A stretch of DNA of 64,000 bases from CAMDBL01 sp964498125 (GCA_964498125.1 CAZCGE010000134.1:1-64000); one strand, 5' to 3'. Numbered from the stretch's first letter, positions 8,803 through 17,625 are shown. Notes: generated by a model from the sequence alone, not told the origin. Numbers and translations: made by a program.

Positions 8803-9699
8803 TCAATCTCGCGGATCGATCCCCTGGCCCTTCTTCGGCGGGGCTTCCCGAAAAGACGTGCGCCGCCGATCCCATTCGGCTGCGCCGAAACGTGCGAAGA
8901 TCTCGGCGGGGCCAGCGTCCCCCGGCGGAATCGCGTGCGTGCCCGTGCGCCTGGTCTCGGCCAGCAGCTGGTCGCAGATGCCGACCACGCCCGCCATCAG
9001 GAGGGCTGGCAGGATGGCGATGGCGTATCCCATCTTCTCGGCGGCCAAGAGGTCGACGTCGGGCGTCTTGCCGTTGCGAACCACGTTGAGCAGGCAGGGT
9101 CCCCGCACGCGCTTGGGCACCGCCTCGATCTCGGCCATGGTCCGCGGCGCCTCGAGGAAGGCTACGTCGGCGCCCGCGTCGAGGGCTGCATTGGCGCGCC
9201 TGATCGCTTCCTCGAAGCCGGCCACGGCGCGCGAGTCCGTTCTGGCGATGAGGGTGAAATCGCGACCGCGGCGCGCGGCGGCGGCGGCGCGGATCTTGGC
9301 CAGGTAGTCGTCGAGGCTGACAACCTCCTTGTCATCGAGGTGGCCGCACTTCTTCGGGAATACCTGGTCCTCGATGTGGATCGCGGCAACGCCGGCGCGC
9401 TCGAACTCCTGCACCGTGCGGTAGACGTTGAGCTCGTTGCCATAGCCCGTATCGCTGTCGGCGATCAGCGGCACTGAGACGGTCGAGGCGAGCCGGCCGG
9501 CGTTCGCCACCATCTCGCTCATGGTGACGAGGCCGTAGTCCGGGAACCCGAGCGAGATCGAAGTGCCGGCGCCGGTCATGTAGACGGCGGCGAAACCCGC
9601 CTCCTCGATCAGCCGCGCCGTGATGCAGTCGTAGGCGCCGGGCGCGATAATGATCCGGCCCGATCCCAGTTGCTCGCGCAATCGCTTCGCCGCCGACAT
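8803..9699 (-). CDS. Isocitrate lyase/PEP mutase superfamily enzyme
   Basis: The product has 298 residues and the alpha/beta-barrel signature of the superfamily. Asp residues in IADSDTGYGN bind magnesium, and the KKCGH motif contains the catalytic cysteine used by lyases such as isocitrate and methylisocitrate lyase. Enzymes of this size and pattern include 2-methylisocitrate lyase, oxaloacetate decarboxylase and carboxyphosphonoenolpyruvate mutase; the substrate cannot be decided here. It acts in the cytoplasm. The start at 9699 is supported by GGAGAAGG upstream. The gene is divergent from the MFS gene and monocistronic as far as I can see. Confidence 0.85.
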   Translation of the reverse strand: MSAAKRLREQLGSGRIIIAPGAYDCITARLIEEAGFAAVYMTGAGTSISLGFPDYGLVTMSEMVANAGRLASTVSVPLIADSDTGYGNELNVYRTVQEFERAGVAAIHIEDQVFPKKCGHLDDKEVVSLDDYLAKIRAAAAARRGRDFTLIARTDSRAVAGFEEAIRRANAALDAGADVAFLEAPRTMAEIEAVPKRVRGPCLLNVVRNGKTPDVDLLAAEKMGYAIAILPALLMAGVVGICDQLLAETRRTGTHAIPPGDAGPAEIFARFGAAEWDRRRTSFREAPPKKGQGIDPRD

Positions 9700-9880
9700 G
9701 TGCCGCCTTCTCCACAGACCAAAGTCGCTGGACTCGGCTCAAGCATATGTGCGGACTTTTCGCGGCGCAAGCGGTCGGGCTACGGCAAGCTTGACACGGG
9801 CACAGCCGAGTGAACCCTTGCGGCCGTCGCTGTCCGCGATCACCGCAATCCGCACGCCTTAGGTCCCGATCGGAGCAAGC

Positions 9881-11110
9881 ATGGCGATTGCCCCATCGAA
9901 TGATCCCGATCAGCCCGCCGACGAGGCCGCCACCAAGCGCCGGGAACGGCGGGCGCTCGGCGCTGCTTGCGGCGCACACGTCGTGCACGACGGCTATACG
10001 GATCTGATCTGGGTGGCGCTGCCGATCTGGCAGGCGGAGTTCGGCTTGAGCTATGCCGCCGTCGGCCTGCTGCGCATGATCTACAGTGGCACCATGGCGG
10101 CCCTGCAAATACCGGCCTCGCGCATCGCCGAGCGGGTCGGCGGCGGCGCCGTGCTGGCATTGGGCACAGGCTTGTGCGGCTTGTGCTACTGCCTCGTTGG
10201 CATTGGCGATGATGTCTGGTGGCTGGTGGCGGCGCTGTTTCTCGGCGGTCTCGGCGCCGCGACGCAGCATCCGATCGGTTCGGCACTTGTCACCCGCATC
10301 TTCACCGGGGCGCGCGCGCTGCCTGCCTTCGGCACCTACAATTTTGCCGGCGATGTCGGCAAGGTTCTGCTGCCCGCCTCGGCAACGGCGTTGCTTCTGT
10401 TCATGCCGTGGCGGCCGGCCTACGGCTTGCTCGGGCTCCTCGGCATTGTGGTGGCCATCGCCATATTCATATTGACGCCACGCCTGCCTCCGGAACCGGC
10501 CGCGGCGCACAAGGCCCCCACCCAGGACGCCGGGGCAGGGGCGCCCAGCGCGCGCCTGCGATCCGGCTATCGCATTCTTGTCGCGTTCGGCATCGCCGAC
10601 AGCGTCGTTCGTGGCGCGTTTTTCGTGCTGTTGCCATTTCTGCTGATCGACAAGGGCGCAACAGTCATCACCGCCGGCCTGGCGCTGACGCTGGTCTTTG
10701 TCGGCGGCGCCGCCGGCAAGCTCGCCTGCGGATGGATCGCCAGATGGATCGGCGTGGTTGCCACCATCGTCGTCGCCCAGTCCCTCACCGCCGCCGGGAT
10801 GCTCGCCCTCCTGCTCCTGCCGCTCGACTTCGCGCTGATGCTGCTGCCATTGCTGGGAATTGCGCTCAACGGGGTGACGACGGTGATCTATGGATCGGTG
10901 CCGAGCTACGCGGCGCCGGAACGGCGCACACACGCGCTCAGCGTGTTCTATACGTTGACGATCGGCGCAGCCGCCCTCTCGCCACCACTCAGCGGCCTCG
11001 TCGCCGATCTCATCGGCATCTCCAATGCCATCATTGTCGTGTCGCTGCTGACACTGGCGACCGTCCCGCTCGCCGTTATGCTCGGGAAGGAGCGTGGCGG
11101 GCAGTCCTGA
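9881..11110 (+). CDS. MFS transporter, fosmidomycin-resistance (Fsr) type
   Basis: This 409-residue inner-membrane protein has about twelve hydrophobic segments. The N-terminal pattern HVVHDGYTDLIWVALPIWQ followed by EFGLSYAAVGLL is characteristic of the Fsr-like branch of the major facilitator superfamily, which exports small molecules by proton antiport. A hydrophilic central loop (about residues 205-225, rich in Pro, Ala and Gly) joins the two six-helix halves. The gene is divergent from the PEP-mutase gene and precedes a broken ModA remnant and eutBC, all on the same strand. The natural substrate is unknown. Confidence 0.88.
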   Translation: MAIAPSNDPDQPADEAATKRRERRALGAACGAHVVHDGYTDLIWVALPIWQAEFGLSYAAVGLLRMIYSGTMAALQIPASRIAERVGGGAVLALGTGLCGLCYCLVGIGDDVWWLVAALFLGGLGAATQHPIGSALVTRIFTGARALPAFGTYNFAGDVGKVLLPASATALLLFMPWRPAYGLLGLLGIVVAIAIFILTPRLPPEPAAAHKAPTQDAGAGAPSARLRSGYRILVAFGIADSVVRGAFFVLLPFLLIDKGATVITAGLALTLVFVGGAAGKLACGWIARWIGVVATIVVAQSLTAAGMLALLLLPLDFALMLLPLLGIALNGVTTVIYGSVPSYAAPERRTHALSVFYTLTIGAAALSPPLSGLVADLIGISNAIIVVSLLTLATVPLAVMLGKERGGQS

Positions 11111-11202
11111 ACAGTGCTGTCCCCGAAACGGATGTCAAATCAGTCGCCAACGATGCGCATCGTTATCATCCGCTCAGGATCAACCGAGGGGCGCCGGATA
11201 CG

Positions 11203-11397
11203 GGTGTCGTGGTTGCAAGCGTTAAAGCGGAGCTCGGAGTGAAACAACTCCAGGTGCTGATGCGGGTCGCCGGCATCGAGGTCGCGGGCCCGCTGCCGGG
11301 GGATCTTCAGGCGACCAGCGTATTTTCCTCGGCCATCATGAGTGGCGCCAAGGATCGTCCGATCGAGCTGTCGCATCTCGTCTTGACATCGCCATGA
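11203..11397 (+). pseudogene. Remnant of a molybdate-type (ModA-like) substrate-binding protein
   Basis: This stretch reads as the C-terminal part of a ModA-like periplasmic binding protein: KAELGVKQLQVLMRVAGIEV, then AGPLPGDLQATSVFSSAIMS, ending LVLTSP before TGA at 11395. The GPLP..LQ..T.FS pattern is typical of the last domain of this family. The N-terminal two thirds and any start codon with a binding site are missing. The family's final helices after the LTSP equivalent are also gone, so the fragment is dead. It lies between the MFS gene and eutB and may mark a deletion endpoint. Confidence 0.6.
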
Positions 11398-11438
11398 GCT
11401 CCAGCCGTCATGCCACTGCCATCCGAAAGCAGCCGCTC

Positions 11439-12848
11439 ATGCCGTTCCGCCAACGCGTCAGGGATACGACCTATGCCTTCGGCTCGCTCGCGGAGCTGTT
11501 GGCGAAGGCATCGCCGCCGCGCGCGGGCGACCGACTGGCGGGTCTGGCGGCGGCGAGCGCGGAGGAAAACGTCGCCGCCAAGCTCGCCCTGGCGGACGTG
11601 CCGCTGCAGGCCATTCTCGCCGAGCCGCTCATTCCCTACGAGGCCGACGAGGTCACCCGGCTGATCCTCGACACCCACGACACCGTGGCTTTTCAACCGG
11701 TTGCCAGCCTCACGGTCGGAGAGCTGCGCGAGCACCTGCTGGCGCATGACACGACATCGGAGAAACTCGCGCGCCTGGCGCCGGCGATGACACCCGAGAT
11801 CGCCGCGGCGGTCTCCAAGCTGATGCGCAACCAGGACCTGATCCTGGCGGCGAAAAAGTGCCGTGTCGTCACCGCTTTTCGCAACACCATCGGCCTGCCC
11901 GGCACACTGTCCGTGCGCTTGCAGCCGAACCACCCGACCGACGACCCGGCCGGCATCATGGCCGCGATCGCCGATGGGCTGATGTATGGCGCCGGCGACG
12001 CCGTGATCGGCATCAACCCGGCCTCCGACTCGGTGGCCCGCATCGACGGACTGTTGCGCCTGCTCGACGATCTCATCGCCCGCTTCGCGATCCCGACCCA
12101 AGGCTGCGTTCTCACCCACGTGACCACGTCGCTCGCACTGATGGAAAAAGGCGCGCCGCTCGATCTGGTCTTCCAATCGATTGGCGGGACGGAGGCCGTC
12201 AACCGCTCGTTCGGCGTGACGCTGGACATCCTGCGCGAGGCGAACGCGGCGGCGCGCGCGCTCAAGCGCGGCACCGTGGGTCGCAATGTCATGTACTTCG
12301 AGACCGGACAGGGCTCGGCGCTGTCGGCCAACGCACACCACGGCATCGACCAGCAGACCTGCGAGGCGCGCGCCTATGCGGTCGCCCGCGCCTTCGATCC
12401 ACTGCTGGTCAACTCCGTCGTCGGCTTCATTGGCCCCGAGTACCTCTACGACGGCAAGGAGATCCTGCGCGCGGCGCTGGAGGATCATTTCTGCGGCAAG
12501 CTGATGGGCCTGCCGATGGGCGTCGACGTTTGCCATACCAATCACGCCGAGGCCGACCAGGACGACATGGACACCATCCTCACGGTGCTCGCGGTCGCCG
12601 GCGTGACCTACGTGATGGGGGTGCCGGGCGCCGACGACGTTATGCTGAGCTACCAGTCGACGTCGTTCCACGACGCCCTTTACGTGCGCGAGGTCTTTGG
12701 CGCGAGACGGGCGCCGGAGTTCGAGGCCTGGCTCGCCGAGATGGCGATCACGGATGCGGCCGGGCGCCTGATGCCGCCTCGCGCCGGCCATCCCCTGATC
12801 GCGGACGCGACACGGCTGCAAGGACCGCTGCAAGGACCGTGCCCATGA
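11439..12848 (+). CDS. eutB: Ethanolamine ammonia-lyase large subunit
   Basis: The product (469 residues, close to the usual 453) is the catalytic barrel subunit that, with EutC and adenosylcobalamin, converts ethanolamine to acetaldehyde and ammonia. Recognisable parts include the N-terminal FGSLAELLAKASPPRAGD, the NPASDSV segment and the VDVCHTNHAEADQDDMD block near the C-terminus. I place the start at ATG 11439 because the following residues align with the start of enteric EutB; ATG 11394 would add 15 residues. eutC overlaps the stop by 4 bases. No microcompartment, reactivase or regulator genes of the eut cluster are present in the window. Confidence 0.93.
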   Translation: MPFRQRVRDTTYAFGSLAELLAKASPPRAGDRLAGLAAASAEENVAAKLALADVPLQAILAEPLIPYEADEVTRLILDTHDTVAFQPVASLTVGELREHLLAHDTTSEKLARLAPAMTPEIAAAVSKLMRNQDLILAAKKCRVVTAFRNTIGLPGTLSVRLQPNHPTDDPAGIMAAIADGLMYGAGDAVIGINPASDSVARIDGLLRLLDDLIARFAIPTQGCVLTHVTTSLALMEKGAPLDLVFQSIGGTEAVNRSFGVTLDILREANAAARALKRGTVGRNVMYFETGQGSALSANAHHGIDQQTCEARAYAVARAFDPLLVNSVVGFIGPEYLYDGKEILRAALEDHFCGKLMGLPMGVDVCHTNHAEADQDDMDTILTVLAVAGVTYVMGVPGADDVMLSYQSTSFHDALYVREVFGARRAPEFEAWLAEMAITDAAGRLMPPRAGHPLIADATRLQGPLQGPCP

Positions 12849-13639
12849 CCGGTCCGCCACGCGATCCCTGGTCCGCGCTGGCCAGCCGGACTCCGGCCAG
12901 GATCGGCCTCGGGCGCAGCGGCGCCTCGCTGCCGACACGTGAAGTGCTGTCGTTCGCTCTCGCCCATGCCCGGGCCCGCGATGCCGTACATGCCCGCCTC
13001 GACCGCGCCGCGCTTGCAGCGTGCCTCGCCGCCATGGGGCTCGCCACGGTCGAGGTCGAGAGCGAGGCCCATGAGCGCCCGCTCTATCTGCGCCGACCCG
13101 ATCTTGGTCGCCGGCTGAGTGGGGTATCGCGTGCACGACTGGCGGCATGCGAGAGTAAACAGTGCGATCTCTCCCTGATGCTCGGTGATGGCCTGTCGGC
13201 GTTGGCCGTCGCCGCGCACGCGCCGACGCTGATCGCGGCATTCCTGCCGCTCGCCGCTGGGCTCGGGCTGAGGCTTGGAACGATCGCACTGGCGCAGGGC
13301 GCGCGGGTCGCTCTCGGCGACGAGATCGGCGTGGCTCTGGGGGCGCGGGCGATTGCCGTCCTGATCGGTGAGCGGCCAGGCCTCTCGGCCGCGGACAGCC
13401 TCGGCGTCTACTTGACGTATGACCCGCGCCCTGGGCGGCACGACGCCGAGCGCAACTGCATCTCCAACATTCGCCCCGGCGGCCTCGCGCCAACGACCGC
13501 TGCCATCAAACTCGCCTGGCTGGTCGAGGCATGCCTCACGCGCAAGCTCACCGGCGTGGCGCTGAAAGACGAAAGCGAGACGGCGCTGCCGGGTGGTGAT
13601 CCGGCGCCAGGCGTGTGCGGCCCGCGGCCAGTTTCTTGA
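12845..13639 (+). CDS. eutC: Ethanolamine ammonia-lyase small subunit
   Basis: This is the 264-residue EutC subunit, which binds adenosylcobalamin at the interface with EutB. Typical features are the early TPARIGLGRSG motif, LSFALAHARARDAVH, the central CDLSLMLGDGLSA segment, IAVLIGERPGLSAADSLGVY, and CISNIRPGGL in the last third. The ATG overlaps the eutB stop (ATGA), so translation is probably coupled. No further gene of the ethanolamine pathway, such as an aldehyde dehydrogenase, is encoded close by, so the acetaldehyde must be handled elsewhere. An AMP nucleosidase gene follows about 100 bases downstream on the same strand. Confidence 0.93.
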   Translation: MTGPPRDPWSALASRTPARIGLGRSGASLPTREVLSFALAHARARDAVHARLDRAALAACLAAMGLATVEVESEAHERPLYLRRPDLGRRLSGVSRARLAACESKQCDLSLMLGDGLSALAVAAHAPTLIAAFLPLAAGLGLRLGTIALAQGARVALGDEIGVALGARAIAVLIGERPGLSAADSLGVYLTYDPRPGRHDAERNCISNIRPGGLAPTTAAIKLAWLVEACLTRKLTGVALKDESETALPGGDPAPGVCGPRPVS

Positions 13640-13744
13640 GATGTCCCGAGGCGACGTGGCGGACAGCGTACCACGCGACCTGCGGCACAACGGGATGCTA
13701 TATTGGTGGCTCAATTCGCATTTATCGGTCTCAGCCAAAACCCC

Positions 13745-15229
13745 ATGCCCAGAACCGCGCCCACTAAGCTCCCAACGTACGGCAAGCTAACGCCGGTGGC
13801 GGCGATCGAGCGGCTGGAGACCCTCTACCGCGGCGCGACAACCGCGCTGGAGACTGCACTCGACGCCTACCTCCTGACGCGCAGGCCGCCGTCGGCCGAG
13901 GCGCGCGCGGCGTTCCGCTATCCGTTGCTGCGCATCGTCTACAAGGACATGGCCCAACCGCCGCCCGTCAGTCAACGTGCCTTCGCCAAGTTGCAGCGGT
14001 CGGGCGTCTACGAGACCACCATCACGCACCCCGGCTTCTTTCGCGGCTACCTGCTGGAGCAGCTCGGGCCGCTGGTCGAGGAGTACGGGGCCGAGATCGA
14101 GGTGACGACGAGCGGCCAGGAGATCCCTTTTCCCTACGTGCTGGAGCGGATCGAGGAGGTGGCGAAGGCCGGTATCGGCGCGGGCGAACTCGCCCGGCAT
14201 TTCCCGACGCCCAACCTCGCCGCCGTTGGCGACGAGATCGCCGATGGGCTCGTCGATCTCGACACTGGCCGCCCCTATCCGCTCGCCTTGTTCGACGCCG
14301 CCCGCATCGACTACTCACTGCGCCGTATTGTGCATTATACGGGGAGCGATTGGCGGCATGTGCAGCGCTGGGTGCTGCTCACCAACTACCACCGCTACAT
14401 CGACCAGTTCGTGCGCCTGGCCGTCGGGCCACTGCTCGGGGGCGGCGCCTTCGAGCGGCTGGTGATGCCGGGAAACGTCGCGATCGAGCGCGGAACGCCG
14501 GTGGCGGAGGCCGAGGCGCGCATCGCCGCCTCTGAATGGCACCGCTACCAGATGCCCGCCTACCACCTGGTGGGGGCTGGCGGCGACGGCGTGACGCTGG
14601 TCAATATCGGCGTCGGTCCCGCCAACGCCAAGAACATCACGGATCACCTCGCCGTTCTGCGCCCGCACTGCTGGCTGATGGTCGGGCACTGCGGCGGCCT
14701 GCGCGAAAGCCAGTCGATCGGCGACTACGTGCTGGCGCATGCCTATCTGCGCCAGGACCGCATCCTCGATACCCTGGTGCCGCTCGAAGTGCCGATCCCG
14801 GCGCTGGCCGAGGTGCAGGTGGCACTGCAGGACGCCGCGGCACGGGTGACCGGCCAGCACGGCGACGCGCTGAAGCAGCGCCTGCGCACCGGCACCGTGG
14901 TAACCAACGATGACCGCAACTGGGAGCTGCGCTTCGCCCAGGAGCGGCGGCGTATCAATCTGTCGCGCGCGATCGCGGTCGACATGGAGAGCGGCACCAT
15001 CGCGGCACAGGGCTTCCGGCTGCGGGTGCCCTACGGGACGCTGCTGTGCGTCTCCGACAAGCCGCTGCACGGCGAGATCAAGTTGCCGGGTGCGGCCAAT
15101 GCATTCTACGAGACGGCCGTGGCGCAACACCTCGAGATTGGGCTCGCGGCCATCGAGCTGCTCAAGATGCGACGGGAATCGCTGCACTCGCGCAAGCTGC
15201 GCTCGTTCGAGGAGCCGCCGTTCCGCTGA
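13745..15229 (+). CDS. amn: AMP nucleosidase
   Basis: The 494-residue product hydrolyses AMP to adenine and ribose 5-phosphate. It has the N-terminal AMP-nucleosidase domain and a C-terminal nucleoside-phosphorylase-like domain, with NIGVGPANAKNITDHLA, MVGHCGGLR and AVDMESGTIAAQGF holding the ribosyl-binding and catalytic residues. Length fits the family (484 in E. coli). I chose the ATG at 13745; an upstream ATG at 13703 would add 14 residues without family similarity. It is the last gene before the tRNA-His-like repeat. Its link to eutBC (purine and ammonia salvage) is only positional. Confidence 0.9.
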   Translation: MPRTAPTKLPTYGKLTPVAAIERLETLYRGATTALETALDAYLLTRRPPSAEARAAFRYPLLRIVYKDMAQPPPVSQRAFAKLQRSGVYETTITHPGFFRGYLLEQLGPLVEEYGAEIEVTTSGQEIPFPYVLERIEEVAKAGIGAGELARHFPTPNLAAVGDEIADGLVDLDTGRPYPLALFDAARIDYSLRRIVHYTGSDWRHVQRWVLLTNYHRYIDQFVRLAVGPLLGGGAFERLVMPGNVAIERGTPVAEAEARIAASEWHRYQMPAYHLVGAGGDGVTLVNIGVGPANAKNITDHLAVLRPHCWLMVGHCGGLRESQSIGDYVLAHAYLRQDRILDTLVPLEVPIPALAEVQVALQDAAARVTGQHGDALKQRLRTGTVVTNDDRNWELRFAQERRRINLSRAIAVDMESGTIAAQGFRLRVPYGTLLCVSDKPLHGEIKLPGAANAFYETAVAQHLEIGLAAIELLKMRRESLHSRKLRSFEEPPFR

Positions 15230-15490
15230 TGTGGACCGCGACGGCGGCCCAGGGCAGACGGGCTCGGGTTGGAGCGCCATGCCGCTCCCGCCGCGGACGC
15301 GGGAGCCTTGCGTATTTCCTGGTTTTGATCCGCCCTCGACCCTTGCGACCGAACGGGCGACGTCCGTCCAAGACTGGCAGCCTCGTCACGCCATACATTC
15401 TGACCCGACAAATAAGCTATTGAGGCCAGATCACCGGGGGAGGACACAACGAGTCAAAATAGCCATTGAAAACATTGCGCTATACCCCGC
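15230..15490. other. Gene-poor stretch before the second tRNA half
   Basis: I see no gene here. Open frames on both strands are short and lack family resemblance. The GC content falls towards 15440-15490. Together with the tRNA half and transposase remnant immediately after it, the stretch looks like a junction zone rather than functional intergenic DNA. Confidence 0.5.
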
Positions 15491-15537
15491 TTGTGGATCT
15501 GGGGGTCCCCCGTTCGAGCCGGGGAGGCGGTACCAAT
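15491..15537 (+). repeat. tRNA-His-like 3' half, copy 2 (candidate att scar)
   Basis: This is the second 47-bp copy, identical to 174-220 except at one T-stem position, in the same orientation and 15,317 bases away. Here the T-stem is perfect (CCCCG/CGGGG around TTCGAGC), followed by the acceptor strand AGGCGGT, A73 and CCA. The sequence upstream of the anticodon loop does not pair with the 3' anticodon stem and has no D-arm, so this is again only the 3' half. The better preserved stem suggests a younger integration event than copy 1. No integrase gene lies between the copies. Confidence 0.65.
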
Positions 15538-15582
15538 GATTTCAAGAGGTTAAGGCGAAAATCCATAAACCCTTCCACCTCA

Positions 15583-15790
15583 TTAGCTACCACGAACCTG
15601 CTGGTTGTCGCTTGTTGGTGGGGGTTTGTCATCGTGGCAACCCGGCTTGGTGAGGTCGGCTAGCAGCCTGGCGGACTTTGCCTGGATAATGCCGAAGACC
15701 GGCTCCACCGTCTGTTTGCGCCTACGGTATTTTTCGGCAGCCCGCCCAAACCGGCGCAATACGCGAAGGGCTATTGCGCCCTTCGCGCCG
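15583..15790 (-). pseudogene. Transposase remnant (DDE type, IS1182/IS5-like C-terminus)
   Basis: The minus strand reads FGRAAEKYRRRKQTVEPVFG, then IIQAKSARLLADL, before running to TAA at 15583-15585. The R.R..TVEPVFG block is the conserved C-terminal motif of DDE transposases of the IS1182/IS5 type, including the catalytic glutamate. The N-terminal catalytic aspartates and terminal inverted repeats are not found. The final 20 or so residues (rich in Pro and Ser) look like read-through into non-IS DNA. The remnant sits 45 bases from the tRNA half, as expected for a hotspot of insertion. Confidence 0.6.
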
Positions 15791-15838
15791 CGCGCCTGGC
15801 CTGCGTCTGGGATCCTTCGGCAGGAACGATCGTGTTCC

Positions 15839-16813
15839 TCAGGGCGCCTTGATGCCCGCCTTCTCGATGACCGTGGCGTAGCCTTTGCGTTCCTGCCTGA
15901 GGGCCTCGGCGTAGGCTTCGCCCGCGAGTTCGGTCTGCATCACGCCGAATTTGGTCATCGCCGCGCGCACCTCGGGGATCTTGCCGACGGCGACGATCTC
16001 GTCGATCAGCTTCTTGGTGATATCTGCGGGAATGCCTGCCGGTCCGACCCAGCCGAATGCCGGCATCATCTCGAAACCGGGCAACGTCTTGGCGGTGATC
16101 TCGACGTCCGGGGCCAGCGGATAGGGTGCGAGCGAGGTGATCGATACCACGCGCAGCTTGCCGGCCTGAACCTGCTCCCAGGCCGTGGCAAAGTTGTCGC
16201 AGGCGATGTTGATCTGTCCACCGATCAGATCCTGCAGCGACTGGTTCGAGGCGCGATAGGCGACCGGCGACATCTTCACGCCGGCTTGCAGGGCCAGCAT
16301 CTCGCCACAGATGTGCTGCGTCGTGCCGATGCCCGACGTGGCGTAGGGCGTGCCGGGATTGGCCTTCAGCCAGGCGATCAACTCGGGCATCGTATGTGCC
16401 GGCACCGCCGGATTGACGATCCAGATGTTCGGCATCGCCGCCATGCCGTAGAGATAGGTGAAATCCTTATCGACGTTGTAGGGGATCCTGTCCTTGGTCA
16501 GGATCGGATTGATGGCGATGCCGCCGGAAGTGGCGACGCCGATGGTGTAGCCGTCAGGCGCCGCCCTCACCACACTGTTGAGGCCGGTCACGCCGCCCGC
16601 GCCGGCGCGGTTCTCGACCACGAATTGCTGGCCGAGGCGCCTGCCGAGCTGCTCGGCGAAGATGCGGGCCATGACGTCCGTGTTGCCGCCGGCCGCGAAC
16701 GGCACGACGACCATGACGGGCTTCGATGGCCAGTTGCCCTGGGCTGACGCCGCCCCGGCGCTCAAGGTTGCGGCCAACAGCGCCGCAAGCAGTGTGGTGG
16801 CTTTTCTCGACAT
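15839..16813 (-). CDS. Bug-family (TctC) periplasmic solute receptor 1
   Basis: This 324-residue secreted receptor has a Sec signal peptide (MSRKATTLLAALLAATLSAG, cleavage after ASA-Q). The mature N-terminus shows the Bug motif WPSKPVMVVVPFAAGGNTD, followed by VVENRAGAGG and ATSGIGTTQH, which line the ligand pocket. Bug proteins bind carboxylates or small organic acids; some feed a TctAB transporter, others act as sensors. No tctA or tctB gene is nearby. The start at 16813 follows a good TGGAGGG site. It is the last gene of the minus-strand sugar-acid operon that begins at 21813. Confidence 0.9.
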   Translation of the reverse strand: MSRKATTLLAALLAATLSAGAASAQGNWPSKPVMVVVPFAAGGNTDVMARIFAEQLGRRLGQQFVVENRAGAGGVTGLNSVVRAAPDGYTIGVATSGGIAINPILTKDRIPYNVDKDFTYLYGMAAMPNIWIVNPAVPAHTMPELIAWLKANPGTPYATSGIGTTQHICGEMLALQAGVKMSPVAYRASNQSLQDLIGGQINIACDNFATAWEQVQAGKLRVVSITSLAPYPLAPDVEITAKTLPGFEMMPAFGWVGPAGIPADITKKLIDEIVAVGKIPEVRAAMTKFGVMQTELAGEAYAEALRQERKGYATVIEKAGIKAP

Positions 16814-16908
16814 GGTCCCTCCAGGGATTGCTGTGAACGGATTGCTATTTGGTTGTCGCTCGCCTGGTGGTTTCATGCCGGACGATTGGGTCGTGACGTT
16901 GACAGTGC

Positions 16909-17625
16909 TCAGCGTCCCTTCGCCTTGCGCCAGGCGGCGAAGTCGGTGCGGGTCTTCTCCTCGGTCGGCGGATAAAGACCGAGGATCGAGCGGCCTTCCA
17001 GCACTTTTTCGGCAGCGAAGTCCTCGAAGATGGTCATCTCCACGGCCTCGTCGGCGATCTCGTCGGCGAGATGGGCCGGGATCACGACGCAGCCGTCACC
17101 GTCGCCGACGATGATGTCGCCAGGAAACACCGGCGCATCGCCGCAGCCGATCGGCACGTTGATGTCGATCGCCTGGTTGAGCGTGAGATTGGTCGGTGCG
17201 GAGGGGCGCTGATGGAAGGCGGGTATGGCCAGTGCCGCGATCTCGGCGGCATCACGCAAGCCGCCGTCGGTGACGATGCCGGCAGCCCCCCGCCGCATCA
17301 GCCGCGACACCAGGATGGCGCCGGCGGACGCGGCGCGTGCGTCCTTGCGGCTGTCGACCACGAACACCGCGCCTTCCGGGCATTCGTCGATGGCCTTGCG
17401 CTGGGGATGGCTGCGATCCTGGAACACCGTGATCGGGTTCAAGTCCTCGCGCGCGGGGATGTAGCGCAGCGTAAAGGCGAACCCGACCATGGTCGGCTTT
17501 TTCGGATCGAGTGGCTGCACGTTCTGGATCATCTGGTTGCGCAGGCCCCGCTTGAACAGCGCGGTGCAGATGGTGGCGGTCGAGACGGACTTCAGCTTGT
17601 CGCGGGTGGCGGGATTCAGGGCCAT
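16909..17625 (-). CDS. RraA-like / HMG-aldolase family protein
   Basis: The 238-residue product belongs to the RraA/HMG-CHA aldolase fold. The key segment GAAGIVTDGGLRDAAEI holds the conserved G-GxRD residues that bind divalent metal and substrate; further family features are FTLRYIPARED and PGDIIVGDGDGCVVIP. Relatives in catabolic operons are pyruvate aldolases or oxaloacetate decarboxylases rather than RNase E inhibitors, and the context (sugar-acid dehydratase, lactonase, Bug receptors) favours a metabolic role such as cleavage of a 2-keto-3-deoxy acid. ATG 17625 is used; a palindromic repeat fills almost the whole gap to the upstream dehydratase gene. Confidence 0.85.
   Translation of the reverse strand: MALNPATRDKLKSVSTATICTALFKRGLRNQMIQNVQPLDPKKPTMVGFAFTLRYIPAREDLNPITVFQDRSHPQRKAIDECPEGAVFVVDSRKDARAASAGAILVSRLMRRGAAGIVTDGGLRDAAEIAALAIPAFHQRPSAPTNLTLNQAIDINVPIGCGDAPVFPGDIIVGDGDGCVVIPAHLADEIADEAVEMTIFEDFAAEKVLEGRSILGLYPPTEEKTRTDFAAWRKAKGR

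Noticed and set aside
11307..13493. A 728-codon minus-strand frame opposite eutB-eutC
   Set aside because: Antisense shadow of eutBC; composition typical of reverse-frame reading and no family motif.
15460..15535. A complete tRNA-His gene at the second repeat
   Set aside because: The upstream 30-40 bases contain no D-arm, no acceptor 5' strand (ACCGCCT or similar) and no pairing partner for the 3' anticodon stem, so only a 3' half is present.
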